Shown here: positions 62,957 through 64,000 of the stretch, in pieces
Layout of the letters: every line of letters begins with the position of its first letter
How positions within the stretch are numbered: the first letter of the stretch is position 1
Assembly: GCA_013376735.1 (NCBI GenBank)
Contig: VINJ01000001.1
Location: 1,488,001 to 1,552,000, forward strand
Direction: 5' to 3'
Source of the DNA: a bacterium Scap17
Lineage (GTDB): Bacteria > Pseudomonadota > Gammaproteobacteria > Pseudomonadales > Halomonadaceae
DNA: 64,000 nt
Position numbers and translations under genes: made by a program
The notes under the pieces: model-generated
Seen by the model: the letters and a program-made list of their open reading frames with translations, nothing else
What the model was told of the DNA's origin: nothing
Databases searched by the model: none

Positions 62957-64000
62957 TCAGCTCGCCATCATGTAGACCCCCGGCCCGATGGCCCAGCCCA
63001 GCGAGAGCCATAGCATCAGGAAGGCCGACCAGGCGATCAGGAAGCCAAGCGCCAGCGGGAGCATGGTGGCAACGAGGGTGCCGAGGCCCATTTCCGGTTG
63101 ATAGCGCTGCATGTAGACCAGCGCCACCGAGAAGTAGGGGCTCATCGGCGAGATGATGTTGGTACTGGAATCCCCGATACGGAACATCGCCTGCACGAAG
63201 GCAGGGTCGAAATCGATCATCATCAGCATGGGCACGAAGACCGGTGCCATCAGCGCCCATTGCGCGGAGCCGCTCGTCATGAAGATGTTGAGCACTGCAG
63301 TCATCACGATGAAGGCACCGACCAGCGGAAGACCGGTAAAGCCTGTGCTCTGCAGGATATCGGAGCCTTCAATGGCAATGAACTGACCCAGCTCGGACCA
63401 CTTGAAGTAGGCGATGAACTGCGAGATCGCGAAGAACAGCACCAGTGTCGGGGCCAGCTCGCTGGCAGATTCCGCCATCTTCTTTGGCACATCGCGACTG
63501 CTGGTGATCTGGCCGACAGTCGCGCCGTAGACCAGGCCAATCAGTACGAAGTACAGGAACATCAGCGGCACGAGGGACTTGAGGAACGGAGAGGGGATCA
63601 AGCCACCATCGGCATTGCGCAGCGGTGAAGTCTCAGGCAGCACCGCGATCAAGACAAGTGCTACATAGGCCAATGTGGCCAGACCGACGCGCTTGATGCC
63701 GGTCCATTCTTCAGGCTTCAGCTCAGGCTTTTCGCCCTGTGCCGTGAAGTCCTTGCCCATGGGCAGGACACGTTGCAGACGCGGCTCCACCACTTTGTCG
63801 ATGATGAGAGTCCCGACAATTGCCAGCACGAACACCGAGCAGGCGACGAAGTAGTAGTTGTCGACAGGGGAAATGTAAGCCTCGGGGTCCACGAGCCTGG
63901 CAGCATCCGTGGTGATACCGGAGAACAGTGCGTCGCCTACGGTCACGAACAGACTGGCATCGTAGCCGGCGCCGGCAGCTGCATAGGCTGCCGCAGCGCC
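62957..64000 (-). CDS. AbgT-family transporter, 5' end outside the window
   Basis: The visible 347 residues are the C-terminal two thirds of an AbgT-family (p-aminobenzoyl-glutamate) transporter: ALFSGITTDAARLVDPEAYISPVDNYYF, a charged cytoplasmic loop, then PLMFLYFVLIGLVYG, ELAPTLVLFFAISQFIAYFKWSE-type segments, TSGSAQWALMAPVFVPML, and GDSSTNIISPMSPYF. The family imports aminobenzoyl-glutamate or exports sulfonamide-type compounds. The frame stays open to the window edge (codons for YAAAGAGYDASLFVTVG precede MTV), so the first methionine visible is internal. Confidence 0.88.
   Translation of the reverse strand, partial: GAAAAYAAAGAGYDASLFVTVGDALFSGITTDAARLVDPEAYISPVDNYYFVACSVFVLAIVGTLIIDKVVEPRLQRVLPMGKDFTAQGEKPELKPEEWTGIKRVGLATLAYVALVLIAVLPETSPLRNADGGLIPSPFLKSLVPLMFLYFVLIGLVYGATVGQITSSRDVPKKMAESASELAPTLVLFFAISQFIAYFKWSELGQFIAIEGSDILQSTGFTGLPLVGAFIVMTAVLNIFMTSGSAQWALMAPVFVPMLMMIDFDPAFVQAMFRIGDSSTNIISPMSPYFSVALVYMQRYQPEMGLGTLVATMLPLALGFLIAWSAFLMLWLSLGWAIGPGVYMMAS

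Noticed and set aside
1-64000. CRISPR arrays, tRNA or rRNA genes
   Set aside because: No regularly spaced direct repeats and no tRNA- or rRNA-like sequence was found on reading either strand.

Overview
This 64 kb window looks like the chromosome of a halophilic gammaproteobacterium of the Halomonadaceae; Cobetia or a close Halomonas relative is my best guess. The grounds are the high-GC housekeeping genes (RlmF, RsuA, RarD, YihY, omega-amidase, OsmC), a glycine-betaine type binding protein, and the general protein style. No rRNA, tRNA or CRISPR array was seen.

Left core (1-23,000). A DCC-family thiol oxidoreductase and a siderophore-iron reductase (fhuF, with a Fur-box-like site) are followed by rlmF. 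Next is a tightly overlapping five-gene envelope operon at 2936-9240: prenyl-phosphate sugar synthase, small LAB-N membrane protein, two ArnT/PMT-type transferases and a UDP-glucuronate 4-epimerase. Together they fit lipid A or core modification with a uronic acid, probably galacturonate. Then come an Old Yellow Enzyme, a small secreted protein, OsmC, YihY, RarD, a DUF1904 protein, an omega-amidase, RsuA and an orphan betaine-binding protein. An acidic amino acid module follows (SDF transporter, tandem aspartate-racemase-like protein, LysR regulator), and last a small phasin-like protein.

Accessory island (about 23,000-61,800). The borders are marked by transposon debris and by lower GC. It starts with two abutting, oppositely oriented IS30 remnants. 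These are followed by an AT-rich group (NERD-domain helicase, IS5-type remnant, HIRAN protein, lipoprotein) and an intact IS30 element. The centre is a nine-gene, 23.7 kb minus-strand cluster (53003 down to 29289) with mostly short gaps and overlaps. In transcription order it encodes a SNF2 helicase (DrmD-like), a 1725-residue adenine methylase (DrmMI/PglX-like), ZorA-like and ZorB-like motor proteins, an HNH nuclease (ZorE-like), a 2238-residue DUF1998 helicase with a Vsr/DUF559-like C-terminal domain, a UvrD-like helicase with a RelE-like N-terminus, an Abi-family protein and a NucS/DUF91-like nuclease. I read this as a composite anti-phage locus joining the DISARM class 1 helicase-methylase pair to a Zorya type II-like module and a DruE-like protein. 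It is the main candidate for an undescribed system here.

Beyond its promoter lie an unknown membrane protein, an IS3 element with a -1 frameshift site, an ankyrin-repeat protein, and a second compact cassette at 58078-60132: HicA-like protein, B12-type radical SAM enzyme and thymidylate-kinase-like protein. The pairing of radical SAM enzyme and nucleotide kinase recalls prokaryotic viperin loci, though the enzyme is not viperin. An unknown membrane protein follows.

Right core (61,800-64,000). A LysR regulator converges on an AbgT-family transporter that runs off the end of the window.
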